Origin: an uncultured Bacteroidales bacterium
GTDB lineage: Bacteria > Bacteroidota > Bacteroidia > Bacteroidales > UBA932
Reading direction: 5' to 3'
Assembly: GCA_949296645.1 (NCBI GenBank)
Contig: CASFPH010000005.1
Span: 20,417-84,416, forward strand
DNA: 64,000 bases
In this document: positions 44,006 through 54,057 of the stretch, one piece after another
Layout: every line of letters begins with the position of its first letter
How positions within the stretch are numbered: position 1 is the stretch's first letter
Program-made: the position numbers and the translations under genes
Notes under the pieces: model-generated
What the model was told of the DNA's origin: nothing
Database searches by the model: none
The model's input: the letters and a program-made list of their open reading frames with translations, nothing else

Positions 44006-46312
44006 CTATTCATTTCCGAGCACCTGGGCAGGATTGGTTCCGGCAGCAGCCAGAATACGCACACTCACCACTGCACCTACAAGAAGCGGCACGGCAACCA
44101 GCACGGTTGCGAAAACCCAGAATGAAGGTCCTGTCCTGACAGCGAAATTGGACAGCCAGAAAGATACGGCGATCCATCCTGCCGGAGCCCCCGCCAGCAC
44201 GCTGAGAATAGAAACGGACATATATGAACGGTTGCCATATGCGACAACATCCGCCGATGAAGCACCGAAAACCCTTCTTAGAGCCGTATCCCTGCGTCTT
44301 GACTGTATGTCGAACATCACCATCGAAAAGACGCCGAAAAGTGAAAGAAGCACTGCCACCAGCGAAAAGAGCATGACCGTTTTACGGAAAGACCGCTCCT
44401 TGCCGTACAGCTCCGCCAAAATGTCATCGTAGAAAAGCACATCCGCAGGCAGTACAGGATCTATGCCCTTTACAGCCGATGTCACTATTGAGGCTACCTT
44501 CCTTCTGTCGGCATTTTCGGAAAAACGGACATAGGCAACAGGTGTAAAGCCGGCTTTTTCAGGGACACAGGTGAAACATACGGGAACAGAACCTCCCCTC
44601 AGGGAGTTGAGTCTTACATCTTTGCAGAATCCGCGTACCTCTGTTCCCATGGAAGCGAGAGGCCCGGTCTCCAGCCCGTAGGCATCACGCACCGACTTGT
44701 TGAAGATCACCCCGTACGGGGAAGTAGAAGAGAAACTGGTGCCGTCGACGACCTGGATTCCCAGAACTTCCGGTAACTCCGGCGTACACCATATCTGAAA
44801 GCACTGGAAACTTCCGTCCCTCCACTCCACTTCCTGAGTATTGTAAACATCCTGACCGCCGACCGTTTCCATCGCATAGGCGACACCCTCTATCTCGGGA
44901 TTGCCGAGCAGGATATCACGGAACCTTGCCCCGGAACTCTTCACCATATCAGAAGTGAGATTCACGACCGCAATCCTGTCCTTGTCGAAACCGCAGTCAT
45001 ATACATTCATAAGACGGTTCTGGAGCCAGACATGCGACACGAATACAAGCAGCGCAGAAGAGATGGACAGTTGTACGAAAAGCAGGATATTCCTCATACG
45101 GCGCCCCTGCACAGGCATGCCGCAGCGTCCCTTAAGCACCATCGCAGGCTGCAGCGATGTGGCATAAAACGCTGGATACAATCCGGACAGCAGGCCTGAG
45201 ACGGCGACTGCACCAAGAGAGACGGCAATTACCGCAGGATCTGCCCCGATACCGGCAAACAAATAAACGGGCACCGCCGAAACCGCCCACGCCGCAATAC
45301 TCAGCAGCAGGGTCTCGGCCATTATGGACAAGCGTAACGAAACAAGCGAGGCGCCGAACACCTTTTCGGTATTGATGCCGCGCAGCATGGAGGGTATCAG
45401 GGACGTATAGAAATTAGTATAGTTGAAAGTTCCGGCAAGGAGTATGAGAAGGGCCACAACCACAAGTATCGCCGTCCTTGAACGGCTTCCGCTGCGGAAA
45501 ACCCTTCCGTCACTGCCTTCCTCAAGATAATACAGGCCCTCAAGCGGAACAAGCTCTATCTTTCCGAGTCTCGGCGCAGAAGAAAAGTCGAAACTTCTGT
45601 TGAAATCATCTGCGGCAGGACCTGCATTGCTGCAGTCGTCAAGCCTGAGATAGCAGATGAAGTTGCTAGCAGAAAATTTGTCCATGAATCCATCCGGAAC
45701 AGGAAACAGGATATTGTTGCGTATCTGGGAATTTTCCGGCAAATCTTCGAACACGGCACCTACGGTCCAGTCCGTACCCTTTATGAAACCTGATCCGGAA
45801 CGTATCTCGATATGCTTGCCCACGGCATGCACATTACCGAACATTTTTTCCGCAAGGCTTCTCGGCAGCGCAAGTGTAGCCGGATCGGCAAGAGCATCCC
45901 TGCTGCCTTCTATCAGCTTTATGCCGAAAACGTCGAAAAAACCCGCAGTGACATTGTTGGCCTCCTGTATGAAACCATGTTCCTGTCCGGAACTGTCCCT
46001 TACCACGACATACTGTTCACCCAAAAAAGGACAATACAGGGTTCCGGCCACTACATGTGACGAGCCGTTTATCACCGCATCCGCAAATCCGGGAGGAAGG
46101 ACTGAGCGGAAAACGCCGTCAACTTCCTTCTGGTCAACCCTGAAGATATCTTCATGATGCGGATGGAAAGTATCGAAACTCTCCTCATACCGAACATATC
46201 CCATGATTACCGCAAAGGCGCAGAAAGCGACCGACAATCCCGCCAGGTTCAACACCATCGCAACAGGATAACGGCGCAAAAGCTGCATTATATTCCTTAA
46301 TGTCCTTTTCAT
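44006..46312 (-). CDS. Double-module FtsX/MacB-type permease 5
   Basis: 768 residues built from two MacB-like halves: each has one membrane segment, a periplasmic domain, then three segments. The C-terminal coupling helix is DIQSRRRDTALRRVFGAS; in the first half the matching site is weakened (LRGINTEKVFGAS). One chain thus resembles a MacB dimer. Last permease of the set, 45 bp before the response regulator gene. Confidence 0.9.
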   Translation of the reverse strand: MKRTLRNIMQLLRRYPVAMVLNLAGLSVAFCAFAVIMGYVRYEESFDTFHPHHEDIFRVDQKEVDGVFRSVLPPGFADAVINGSSHVVAGTLYCPFLGEQYVVVRDSSGQEHGFIQEANNVTAGFFDVFGIKLIEGSRDALADPATLALPRSLAEKMFGNVHAVGKHIEIRSGSGFIKGTDWTVGAVFEDLPENSQIRNNILFPVPDGFMDKFSASNFICYLRLDDCSNAGPAADDFNRSFDFSSAPRLGKIELVPLEGLYYLEEGSDGRVFRSGSRSRTAILVVVALLILLAGTFNYTNFYTSLIPSMLRGINTEKVFGASLVSLRLSIMAETLLLSIAAWAVSAVPVYLFAGIGADPAVIAVSLGAVAVSGLLSGLYPAFYATSLQPAMVLKGRCGMPVQGRRMRNILLFVQLSISSALLVFVSHVWLQNRLMNVYDCGFDKDRIAVVNLTSDMVKSSGARFRDILLGNPEIEGVAYAMETVGGQDVYNTQEVEWRDGSFQCFQIWCTPELPEVLGIQVVDGTSFSSTSPYGVIFNKSVRDAYGLETGPLASMGTEVRGFCKDVRLNSLRGGSVPVCFTCVPEKAGFTPVAYVRFSENADRRKVASIVTSAVKGIDPVLPADVLFYDDILAELYGKERSFRKTVMLFSLVAVLLSLFGVFSMVMFDIQSRRRDTALRRVFGASSADVVAYGNRSYMSVSILSVLAGAPAGWIAVSFWLSNFAVRTGPSFWVFATVLVAVPLLVGAVVSVRILAAAGTNPAQVLGNE

Positions 46313-46323
46313 AATATGTTGTT

Positions 46324-48666
46324 TTATTCGTTCTTGAGATTCTCTACCGGATTACGCATCGCCGCCCTGAGGCACTGGCCACTGACAGCGGAAACTATCA
46401 CAAGAGACAGGAGGACGGCAGCAGGGAACAGTGTCCACCACGGATGCTGCACCCTCTCCGCAAACTGTCCCAGCCAGCGCGACATGAAGTAGAGCGAAAC
46501 AGGTGTAGAGAGCAGCATACAAACAAGCAGAAGCATCATGTAATAGCGGTTGAACATCATGACTATATCGGAGGTGGCAGCACCCATGACCTTCCTTACA
46601 GCTATCTCCTTGCGTCTCGACTCGCTGTCGAACATGACTATCCCGAATACCCCTACAAGGCTTATAAGAACCGCAACAAGACTGAATACGGCGACAAGAA
46701 GAGAGATATTCCTCTCCCTTGAATATGTAGATGCAAAGACATCCTCCGCCGATTTCACTTCAAAAGGATAGTCCGGCACGAATGAATCAAGGACCTCCGC
46801 TATCCTTTTCTTCGCCATGGAGATATCGCTTCCGTCCCTTACCCTAACATACATTACGTCGCCTTCCACACTATGGAAAGAACCTTTTCTGTCAAGCATG
46901 AATCCCATCGGTTCGATTGACATTTTCATCGAACCGACCCTGACATCATCAACAAAACCTACTATGTTTTCATTTCCTACCTTCTCCCCGAGTTCAAGTC
47001 CGAATACCTTCCTTGCACTTTCGTTGAAGATCCAGCAGGCACCGTTTCCTTCCCTGAAATCCCTGCCTTCCGTAATTTCAGCACCTATGGTACCGATAAA
47101 CTCCGGAGAAACATGCACTACCTGAAATGATTCGTTCTCTCCCTTTATATCCCTGCCCCATTTGGATATGTTCTCTGCTCCGGAAAGGACAGCACTGGCA
47201 TATGAAATCCGCTCCACTTCGGCCATGTTCAGCAGCATGGCATCCATCGCATCCCATCTTCCGGAATCAACCATACCGTCAAGCGATACGGAAAGGAGAT
47301 TGCTCTTCCTGTATCCCGTATCCATGTTCTGCATATAGCGGCTTTGGAGATAGATTGCACCTATGCACGCGATGAGCGCGAACGCCACGACAAATTGGAA
47401 TCCTACCAGAAGCGTACGTATCATGCGGCCTTTGGGACTCAGCGCGAAGTTGCCCTTGAGCGCAAGGGCCGATGGAAACGATGTTATGTAAAGACCGGGA
47501 TAAATACCCGAAAGCATACCGGCTACTGCTGCAACTGCAAATGTGACAATAAAGGCCTGGTACTGTCCCGTCAGAGATATCTCCGGATCTATGAGAACTG
47601 CAGCCGGACTCTCCTTTACAAGGGAGACGATGATGATGGAAAGACCCCATGCTATGGCAGCTACAGCAACAGACTCGAACGCTATGCCGGAAGAGAGACT
47701 TCCGCGCGGACTTCCAAGCACCTTCATCGTATTCACGCTCTTTAGCCTCAAAGGGGCAAGCGCCATGTTGAAATTCACCATATTCACACAGGCCACGGCA
47801 ACAAGCAGCAACGCTACCGTTATGAACAGCAGCAGTTGCGCACGGCTTGCTTTAGGAAAAGTGTCAAACAGGGCCTTGCCACTGAAATGGAGATCGTCCA
47901 AAGACACAAGTTCCGGCATCAGCTCTGTTCCTCCACCATCCGTATTTACTTCATTCTCTTCAAGTTTTCTGATAATGGCTTCCTCCACGCTTTTCCTGTC
48001 CGCCCCGTCTTCAAGCCGGACCATCATGTTGTAGTTGAAATTCCCCCATTTGTCATAATCCCTTTTCCGGTTCATGACCGCAAACACATGGTTGTCAAGA
48101 GTGGAATTGGGTGAAAAGTCACGGTAAACGCCGGTAACCGTATATTCCTTTCCCCCGTCGGGCGACTTGAGCACCTTTCCGACAGCGCCGTCCGGACCAG
48201 ATATCTTGCGGGCCATGCTCTCCGGTATTATAACTGAATTCTCTGTAGCAAGAAGCCCGTCAGATGTCTCTGAGAAGTCGAAGTCGAAGACATCCGCAAA
48301 ATTCTCCGAAACCATGCGGAATTTTTCGTTCAGCCTGACAGGGAGACCGTCATCATTCACGGTTTCCGGGAACACCGAAACAGGGAAAGGTTCCATAAGA
48401 CAACTTGCCCTTACTCCAGGCACCTCCGATACAAGACGTTCCATAGGCTTGGGTGAAACGGCGATTACCCCTTCATCACCATAATCCAGTGTAAAAAGAC
48501 ATATCCTGTCCCTGGCCGGCTGTTCCGGATCAAACGTCAGGTCATAGCGTACCTGCATGAAGACAAGCGCCGCAATTGCAAGAGAAACGCCGAGGCCGAG
48601 CAGATTCATCAGAAACGCCACCTTGTAACGCCGTACAACACTCAGAAAATTCTTGAACACTATCAT
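46324..48666 (-). CDS. Double-module FtsX/MacB-type permease 4
   Basis: 780 residues from the ATG at 48666; a GTG at 48672 overlapping the previous stop is the alternative. Eight membrane segments in two MacB-like halves. Second-half coupling helix SESRRKEIAVRKVMGAA is close to the consensus; the first half has lost most of the basic residues (LKSVNTMKVLGSPR). 11 bp before permease 5. Confidence 0.9.
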   Translation of the reverse strand: MIVFKNFLSVVRRYKVAFLMNLLGLGVSLAIAALVFMQVRYDLTFDPEQPARDRICLFTLDYGDEGVIAVSPKPMERLVSEVPGVRASCLMEPFPVSVFPETVNDDGLPVRLNEKFRMVSENFADVFDFDFSETSDGLLATENSVIIPESMARKISGPDGAVGKVLKSPDGGKEYTVTGVYRDFSPNSTLDNHVFAVMNRKRDYDKWGNFNYNMMVRLEDGADRKSVEEAIIRKLEENEVNTDGGGTELMPELVSLDDLHFSGKALFDTFPKASRAQLLLFITVALLLVAVACVNMVNFNMALAPLRLKSVNTMKVLGSPRGSLSSGIAFESVAVAAIAWGLSIIIVSLVKESPAAVLIDPEISLTGQYQAFIVTFAVAAVAGMLSGIYPGLYITSFPSALALKGNFALSPKGRMIRTLLVGFQFVVAFALIACIGAIYLQSRYMQNMDTGYRKSNLLSVSLDGMVDSGRWDAMDAMLLNMAEVERISYASAVLSGAENISKWGRDIKGENESFQVVHVSPEFIGTIGAEITEGRDFREGNGACWIFNESARKVFGLELGEKVGNENIVGFVDDVRVGSMKMSIEPMGFMLDRKGSFHSVEGDVMYVRVRDGSDISMAKKRIAEVLDSFVPDYPFEVKSAEDVFASTYSRERNISLLVAVFSLVAVLISLVGVFGIVMFDSESRRKEIAVRKVMGAATSDIVMMFNRYYMMLLLVCMLLSTPVSLYFMSRWLGQFAERVQHPWWTLFPAAVLLSLVIVSAVSGQCLRAAMRNPVENLKNE

Positions 48667-48668
48667 AA

Positions 48669-50987
48669 TCACTCACTTTTTATACTATCCACCGGATTCT
48701 CGTTCGCGGCTTTCCAGCTCTGGAATGAGACGGCACACAATGATACCGTCAGGTAAAAGATTCCAACGGAAATGAAAATCCACGGCGAAAGCGAAATCCT
48801 GTACGAATAGGATGACAGCCACAATTTCATTATATACCACACGAGAGGTACAGCTATTACGAACGCAAGCAGCACATATCTGAGGAAAGAGCCTGCAAGC
48901 AGTCTGAATACCCCGTAATTGTCGGATCCGAACAATTTTCTCAGCGACATTTCCTGTTTACGCTGCCTTATAAAGTATATTGACATTGCGATAAGGCCCA
49001 ATATGGAAATCAGTATGGCCACACAGGCGAATATCACGATTATTTTAGCCATTCTCAACTGGGAATCGAAATTTCTGCGTATTATCTGATCTATATACTC
49101 TCCCTCGAATGGAACTCCTGACACTTCCTCAAAGACCTTGCGGACATCGTCGAATGCATCCCTTGCGTTGCCCTGAACTTCAATCAAATAATGTCCAGGC
49201 TTCCATGCCGTATGGGGGTTCCCTATATAAAGCATGACCGGTGAATTGTTCCTTGTCACATTCCATAACTGGAAATCGTAAACTACACCTAAAACAGGAA
49301 CATTATATTCATTGCTTTTGAAATACGGGGAATCCTCCGGGATATCCATCTCCCTGAAAGCAAGTTCATTCAGATACCATCCTATTTCGGACGAATGATT
49401 GTCTCTTTTGATTCTGAATCCCAAAATATCGAAAGCCGTACTGTCGACAACCACCTGCTGGAAACTCAATGAACGCCCTTCGTATGTACCGCTTAAATTA
49501 TTCGTGCCGCTTGCCGGACTGCCGTCTCCGTATCCTACATTCCTGACGCTGGACAACGAATGCAGCCTGTCCGCAACATAAAACATGTCGTTCTTGGATG
49601 TAAAAACATTGGGAACCTGAATGATATTGGAAGTATTATACCCCAGCGGAGCATGTATCATATGGTTTATCTGCAGATACATTACTAAGGAGGCCGTAAT
49701 CATCATTATGGTTATCACGCTCTGGAAAGTTATCAGCACCTTGCTGAATACCATTTTCGTCTTCCTTCGGAAAGAGCCTTTCACGACTTCTACAGGTTCG
49801 CACGACGATATCATTACAGCAGGAAACAGTCCCGAGAGCAGACCCACAAAAAAGATTATCAAGAGTATACCTGCCATCCACAAAGGAGAAAGCAGAATAT
49901 CAAGAGAAAAATCCGTCTGGAGCAGATCACGGGCATAAGGAAGGGCGATGAATGCAAACAGCAAGGCAATCAGGAACGAAAAGACCGTAAGCAGGGTGGT
50001 TTCCGTCATCAGACTCAGGAACAGCTCCCTTCTGGAAGAACCGAGCAGACGCCGCATGGCCATCTCCTTTGCCCTCTGGCTCGACTGGGCCATGGTAAGA
50101 TTTACATAATTTATTACGGCGAATATCAGAATCAGTATACCTACCGACAAAAGAATCAGCGAAAAGCTCCTGTCACCGCTGTTCAGTCCGCATTTGGATA
50201 TTTCGCCGAAATAGATTTCATCAAGAGAGAGAACATGAAGTTCATTGCTGAATCCCATTTTATATGTCCATAGGGAAGCCTTCAGAAAATCAAGAATATC
50301 ATTTTCCCTTGCCCTCAGATCTGCACCTTCATAAGTTTTGAAAAACGCCACACACGAACCTGCATTGCCAGCACTTGTCATTGAAAGGGAACTGTTGAAT
50401 TCGGTCACCCTCTCTATTCTGCAGACAATGTCGGAATAAGGTATTACAGAACGGTCTATGTCCTCCATCACTCCCGTAACGGTAACGGCGGTGGAATCAC
50501 TCAACATGATGCTTTTCCCCACCGGTTCCTCATTGTGGAACAGCTTGCGTGCGAAAGTACTTGATATCACCGCATCATACGTACCGCTCATGAGCGACCT
50601 TCTGTCTCCTCCGGATACTTTGAATGAAAATATGCTGAAAAAGGAAGAGTCCGCAAATGCCAGATCCGCCGAATACGTTTCCCCGCCATACTCTACAGTC
50701 GCGTTCCTGCCGGCATCAAAGACCACAGGACATACCTTTTCTATTTCAGGGAACTCGTTTTTCATGGCATAACCCACAGGTATGGCCGTGCCCAAATGGT
50801 CTTCACTTGCTATCGTATATATATCATCATAAAATTCCTGCTGACGGTCTATACTCAATTCCCGCTCCACATATGCGGCTATAAGAATCACGAACATAAG
50901 AGATACAGAGAACCCCAATATGTCTATAGTGGTATAGAACCTGTTCTTGCTCAGGAACTTGAAAAATGATTTCGGATCAAACAACAT
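48669..50987 (-). CDS. Double-module FtsX/MacB-type permease 3
   Basis: 772 residues. Unlike the other four, its first half keeps a full coupling helix (AQSSQRAKEMAMRRLLGSSRREL) as well as the second (IRQRKQEMSLRKLFGSD), so it looks like the most ancestral or most symmetric copy. Two periplasmic domains of about 200-230 residues. It follows directly after the only ATPase gene of the locus. Confidence 0.9.
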   Translation of the reverse strand: MLFDPKSFFKFLSKNRFYTTIDILGFSVSLMFVILIAAYVERELSIDRQQEFYDDIYTIASEDHLGTAIPVGYAMKNEFPEIEKVCPVVFDAGRNATVEYGGETYSADLAFADSSFFSIFSFKVSGGDRRSLMSGTYDAVISSTFARKLFHNEEPVGKSIMLSDSTAVTVTGVMEDIDRSVIPYSDIVCRIERVTEFNSSLSMTSAGNAGSCVAFFKTYEGADLRARENDILDFLKASLWTYKMGFSNELHVLSLDEIYFGEISKCGLNSGDRSFSLILLSVGILILIFAVINYVNLTMAQSSQRAKEMAMRRLLGSSRRELFLSLMTETTLLTVFSFLIALLFAFIALPYARDLLQTDFSLDILLSPLWMAGILLIIFFVGLLSGLFPAVMISSCEPVEVVKGSFRRKTKMVFSKVLITFQSVITIMMITASLVMYLQINHMIHAPLGYNTSNIIQVPNVFTSKNDMFYVADRLHSLSSVRNVGYGDGSPASGTNNLSGTYEGRSLSFQQVVVDSTAFDILGFRIKRDNHSSEIGWYLNELAFREMDIPEDSPYFKSNEYNVPVLGVVYDFQLWNVTRNNSPVMLYIGNPHTAWKPGHYLIEVQGNARDAFDDVRKVFEEVSGVPFEGEYIDQIIRRNFDSQLRMAKIIVIFACVAILISILGLIAMSIYFIRQRKQEMSLRKLFGSDNYGVFRLLAGSFLRYVLLAFVIAVPLVWYIMKLWLSSYSYRISLSPWIFISVGIFYLTVSLCAVSFQSWKAANENPVDSIKSE

Positions 50988-51007
50988 GATTTTCCCCTTT
51001 TACTGCA

Positions 51008-51688
51008 TCAAAGTTCGTTCTTCACGTCACTGACAATGCGGCCGTCGAACAGGTCGATTGTCCTCTGCGCCACAGCCGCATCCTTCTGCGAGTGTGTAAC
51101 CATGACAATGGTTGTACCTTCCCTGTTGAGTTCGGAAAGGAGATCCATCACCTCCTTGCCGTTCTTGGAGTCCAGATTTCCTGTAGGCTCGTCGGCAAGT
51201 ATCAGTTTCGGGGATGAAACCACAGCCCTGGCTATAGCGACCCTCTGCTGCTGACCGCCGGAGAGCTGCTGCGGGAAATGCTGCGCCCTGTGGCTAATGT
51301 TCATTCTCTTGAGTATCTCGGTCACTTTCCTCTTCCTTTCAGATGCGCTTATGTTGAGATAGCGCAACGGCAGTTCCACATTCTCGAACACGTTGAGTTC
51401 ATCGATGAGGTTGAAGCTCTGGAAAACGAAACCGATGTTTCCCTTACGGAACTTTGTACGGTCCTTTTCCTTCAGGTTAGCCACCTCGTGTCCAAGCAGT
51501 TCGTAACTTCCTCCGGTAGGATTGTCCAGGAGTCCGAGAATGTTCAGAAGTGTCGATTTGCCGCAGCCGGACGGACCCATTATCGCGACAAATTCGCCGT
51601 CATTGATTTCGAATGAAACATTGTTGAGAGCCGTAGTCTCGATCTCTTCAGTGCGGAAAACCTTGCACAGATCATTAACCTTTATCAT
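51008..51688 (-). CDS. LolD/MacB-type ABC ATPase (only ATPase of the locus)
   Basis: 226 residues from the ATG at 51688 (MIKVNDLCKVFRTEEIETTALNN); a TTG 27 bp upstream is less likely. Walker A GPSGCGKST, Q-loop VFQSFNLIDELNVFENVELPL, signature QLSGGQQQRVAIARA, Walker B LILADEPTGNLD, H-loop VTHSQ. It is the MacB/LolD class that pulls on FtsX-type permeases from the cytoplasm to move periplasmic cargo or signal. Placed between permeases 2 and 3 of five, it probably serves all. Confidence 0.95.
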   Translation of the reverse strand: MIKVNDLCKVFRTEEIETTALNNVSFEINDGEFVAIMGPSGCGKSTLLNILGLLDNPTGGSYELLGHEVANLKEKDRTKFRKGNIGFVFQSFNLIDELNVFENVELPLRYLNISASERKRKVTEILKRMNISHRAQHFPQQLSGGQQQRVAIARAVVSSPKLILADEPTGNLDSKNGKEVMDLLSELNREGTTIVMVTHSQKDAAVAQRTIDLFDGRIVSDVKNEL

Positions 51689-51711
51689 AACCTTTGTTTT
51701 TAAATTGTTTA

Positions 51712-54054
51712 TCAATCGTTCTTTATCTTGTCGGCAGGATTTGCCGCCGATATTCCTCTACTTTCAATTATTACGGTCACAGCCACTATTGCCGCAACCA
51801 TAATGTCCGCAAATATGAAATACCCGGGACCGAGAGTAATCTTTTCCGCAAACATGTCCAGATATGCCGATGCGGCAATCCATATCAGCACATCACCGGC
51901 AACTATGGCTGCAAGTACCATCTTCATGCTGTCAAACACGAACATGAGAACCATGTCGGATGTCTTCGCCCCGTTTATCTTCCTGATGGCTATCTCCTTG
52001 CTTCTTCGTGAAGATTCGTTTCTCAGATACCCTACCAGCCCGAATACGGAGATGAACAGTGCGATAACACATCCTGCGGCAAGGGTATCCCTCACTTTCC
52101 TGTTGGCGCTGTAAAGACGGTTCATCTGTTCCTCATACGAGAACACTTCCGCATCGGAAGAGACAGGATTAACATCCCCGACTGTCCTGGCTATCGTCTC
52201 CCTTATCTCCGGAGACATTCTGTCCACCTTGACCATGATGTAATTGTAGTATGCGTCATTGCCCCCGGAAAACCTTATGCTCGGTCTGCCGTCACTGGAA
52301 TTGAGAGAACCTATCAGATAATCCTCATATACGCCGCATATTGAAAATGCATCTTCTGAATCAAGAGTCTGCGAATGTTCGGTCACGAATATGTATTTTC
52401 CCAAGGCCCCGTCGCTCCAGTCGGCAAAATTCTTCATCTTCTCCACAAAACTGCGGCTGACAGCCACTTCATTCCCGTTCTGCGGTTCCCGGCCTTCAAT
52501 TACGGGTATATTGAAGAATTCAAAGAAGCCCTTGCTCCCGTAATACTGGTCCGCAACATTGAACAGCTCTTTGTCAGAAGCTGGAAGCATGATATTGTTG
52601 CCCGACGAAAGATCATACGGCAGATACGATATCATGATGACATCCTTTACGCCTCCTATGGCGGAAATCCTGTCGCAGCAGCTTTTCTGAAGTTCGGAAG
52701 CCCATCCTCCCACATAAGTGTAAAGGATATTTTCCGTCTCGTATCCCGGATTATGGTCAAGTATCCTGCTATAATGCGACACCACTACGGCCAGCATACC
52801 GAACAGGAAGACATTTATGGTGAACTGCGATACGAGAAGGGCATGTTTCCATCTGCGGCGGCTGTCGCTGAAGTTTCTCAAGGCTACCGTAACAGGAACC
52901 TTCGCATATATGTATCCCGGTATGGCCGCGGTAAAGAATATCAGGAGAAGTACTACAATACCGATCACCAGATATGTCACCGGCAGCATCATGTCCATCA
53001 ATGACAGGTCCATGATGTTCTCTATCAGACCCCTTGCCGCGAACAGCATGACGAACGAGAATAAAAGAGACACAAGTACCGTCACGGAAGACTCCTTGAG
53101 AAGCATGAGGAAGACGGCTTTCCTGCCGGCACCGAAACACTTGTATGTCGCGAATGTCCTTGAACGTTCTGTAATGGAAGATATCGAATCAAGAAGGAAG
53201 TTCAGCACTGATATGACAAGCAGAAGCAATGTCACCACTGAAAGAAGTATGATTACCGACCTTACATACTTGTCACCCGTATGCTGCTTGCTCAGAGGTT
53301 TCAGACGATACCACAGTTTCAGTCCGTTCTTTTCCAGCTGGTCGAGAGGCTGGTTCTTTTCCTGCATCGCATGGATCGCATCCGACAGAGATGACGGGTC
53401 CACCCCTTTTGCCAGTTTCACGAACCCCCTGTACCTGTCATTGCCCACCCAGTTTTCCGTGGACCATCTGTTGTATGAAGCCATCGAGACGATGACATCG
53501 AAATCCAATGAACCGTTTTTCGGGAAATCCTCATACACCCCCTCCACAGTAAAGCGGAGTTCCGGCGCTTCATCACTCGCAATCTGCTGTCCTACCGCCT
53601 TGTCGACTCCGCCCAGTTTTTCGGCAAATGATTCCGACACCATCACTTTCCCCGGCATGGCAAGTATTTCCGCAGGATTTCCAGCAAGTATTTTCCTGTC
53701 GAAAATCCTGAATAGAGATGTATCGGCACATACGTTGGAACCGTCAGCCTTTATGATTTTCCTGTCAGAGGTAATATACCTGCCGCTCTCAAAGACCGAA
53801 GTGACTCTCGTGGCTTCCTCAACGCCCGGGACAAACTGCCTGAATCCGGGCGCTACGGCCCCGCTTATTCCGGAATAGTCCGTCTGTTCACCGTTTCTTA
53901 GCAGGACGGATTCTATGGCATATATCCTGTCTATGCCGGAATAGAAGCTGTCGTATGAAAGCTCGAAGCAGGTCTTTGCGACAAGCACGATACTCAATGC
54001 AAGCCCGAGGGAAAGCGGAAATGCCCTGACCGATATTTTAAGCAGTTTTTTCAT
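51712..54054 (-). CDS. Double-module FtsX/MacB-type permease 2
   Basis: 780 residues, two MacB-like halves. Second-half coupling helix ESSRRSKEIAIRKINGAKTSD; first half diverged (SSITERSRTFATYKCFGAGRKAV). It begins 3 bp after permease 1 and ends 23 bp before the ATPase start. A 353-codon antisense frame inside it is not considered a gene. Confidence 0.9.
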   Translation of the reverse strand: MKKLLKISVRAFPLSLGLALSIVLVAKTCFELSYDSFYSGIDRIYAIESVLLRNGEQTDYSGISGAVAPGFRQFVPGVEEATRVTSVFESGRYITSDRKIIKADGSNVCADTSLFRIFDRKILAGNPAEILAMPGKVMVSESFAEKLGGVDKAVGQQIASDEAPELRFTVEGVYEDFPKNGSLDFDVIVSMASYNRWSTENWVGNDRYRGFVKLAKGVDPSSLSDAIHAMQEKNQPLDQLEKNGLKLWYRLKPLSKQHTGDKYVRSVIILLSVVTLLLLVISVLNFLLDSISSITERSRTFATYKCFGAGRKAVFLMLLKESSVTVLVSLLFSFVMLFAARGLIENIMDLSLMDMMLPVTYLVIGIVVLLLIFFTAAIPGYIYAKVPVTVALRNFSDSRRRWKHALLVSQFTINVFLFGMLAVVVSHYSRILDHNPGYETENILYTYVGGWASELQKSCCDRISAIGGVKDVIMISYLPYDLSSGNNIMLPASDKELFNVADQYYGSKGFFEFFNIPVIEGREPQNGNEVAVSRSFVEKMKNFADWSDGALGKYIFVTEHSQTLDSEDAFSICGVYEDYLIGSLNSSDGRPSIRFSGGNDAYYNYIMVKVDRMSPEIRETIARTVGDVNPVSSDAEVFSYEEQMNRLYSANRKVRDTLAAGCVIALFISVFGLVGYLRNESSRRSKEIAIRKINGAKTSDMVLMFVFDSMKMVLAAIVAGDVLIWIAASAYLDMFAEKITLGPGYFIFADIMVAAIVAVTVIIESRGISAANPADKIKND

Positions 54055-54057
54055 GAG

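Noticed and set aside
52817..53878. 353-codon open frame on the plus strand inside permease 2
   Set aside because: It lies fully antisense to a conserved permease gene, its translation is Ser/Thr-rich with no recognisable domain, and it follows from the codon bias of the real gene.
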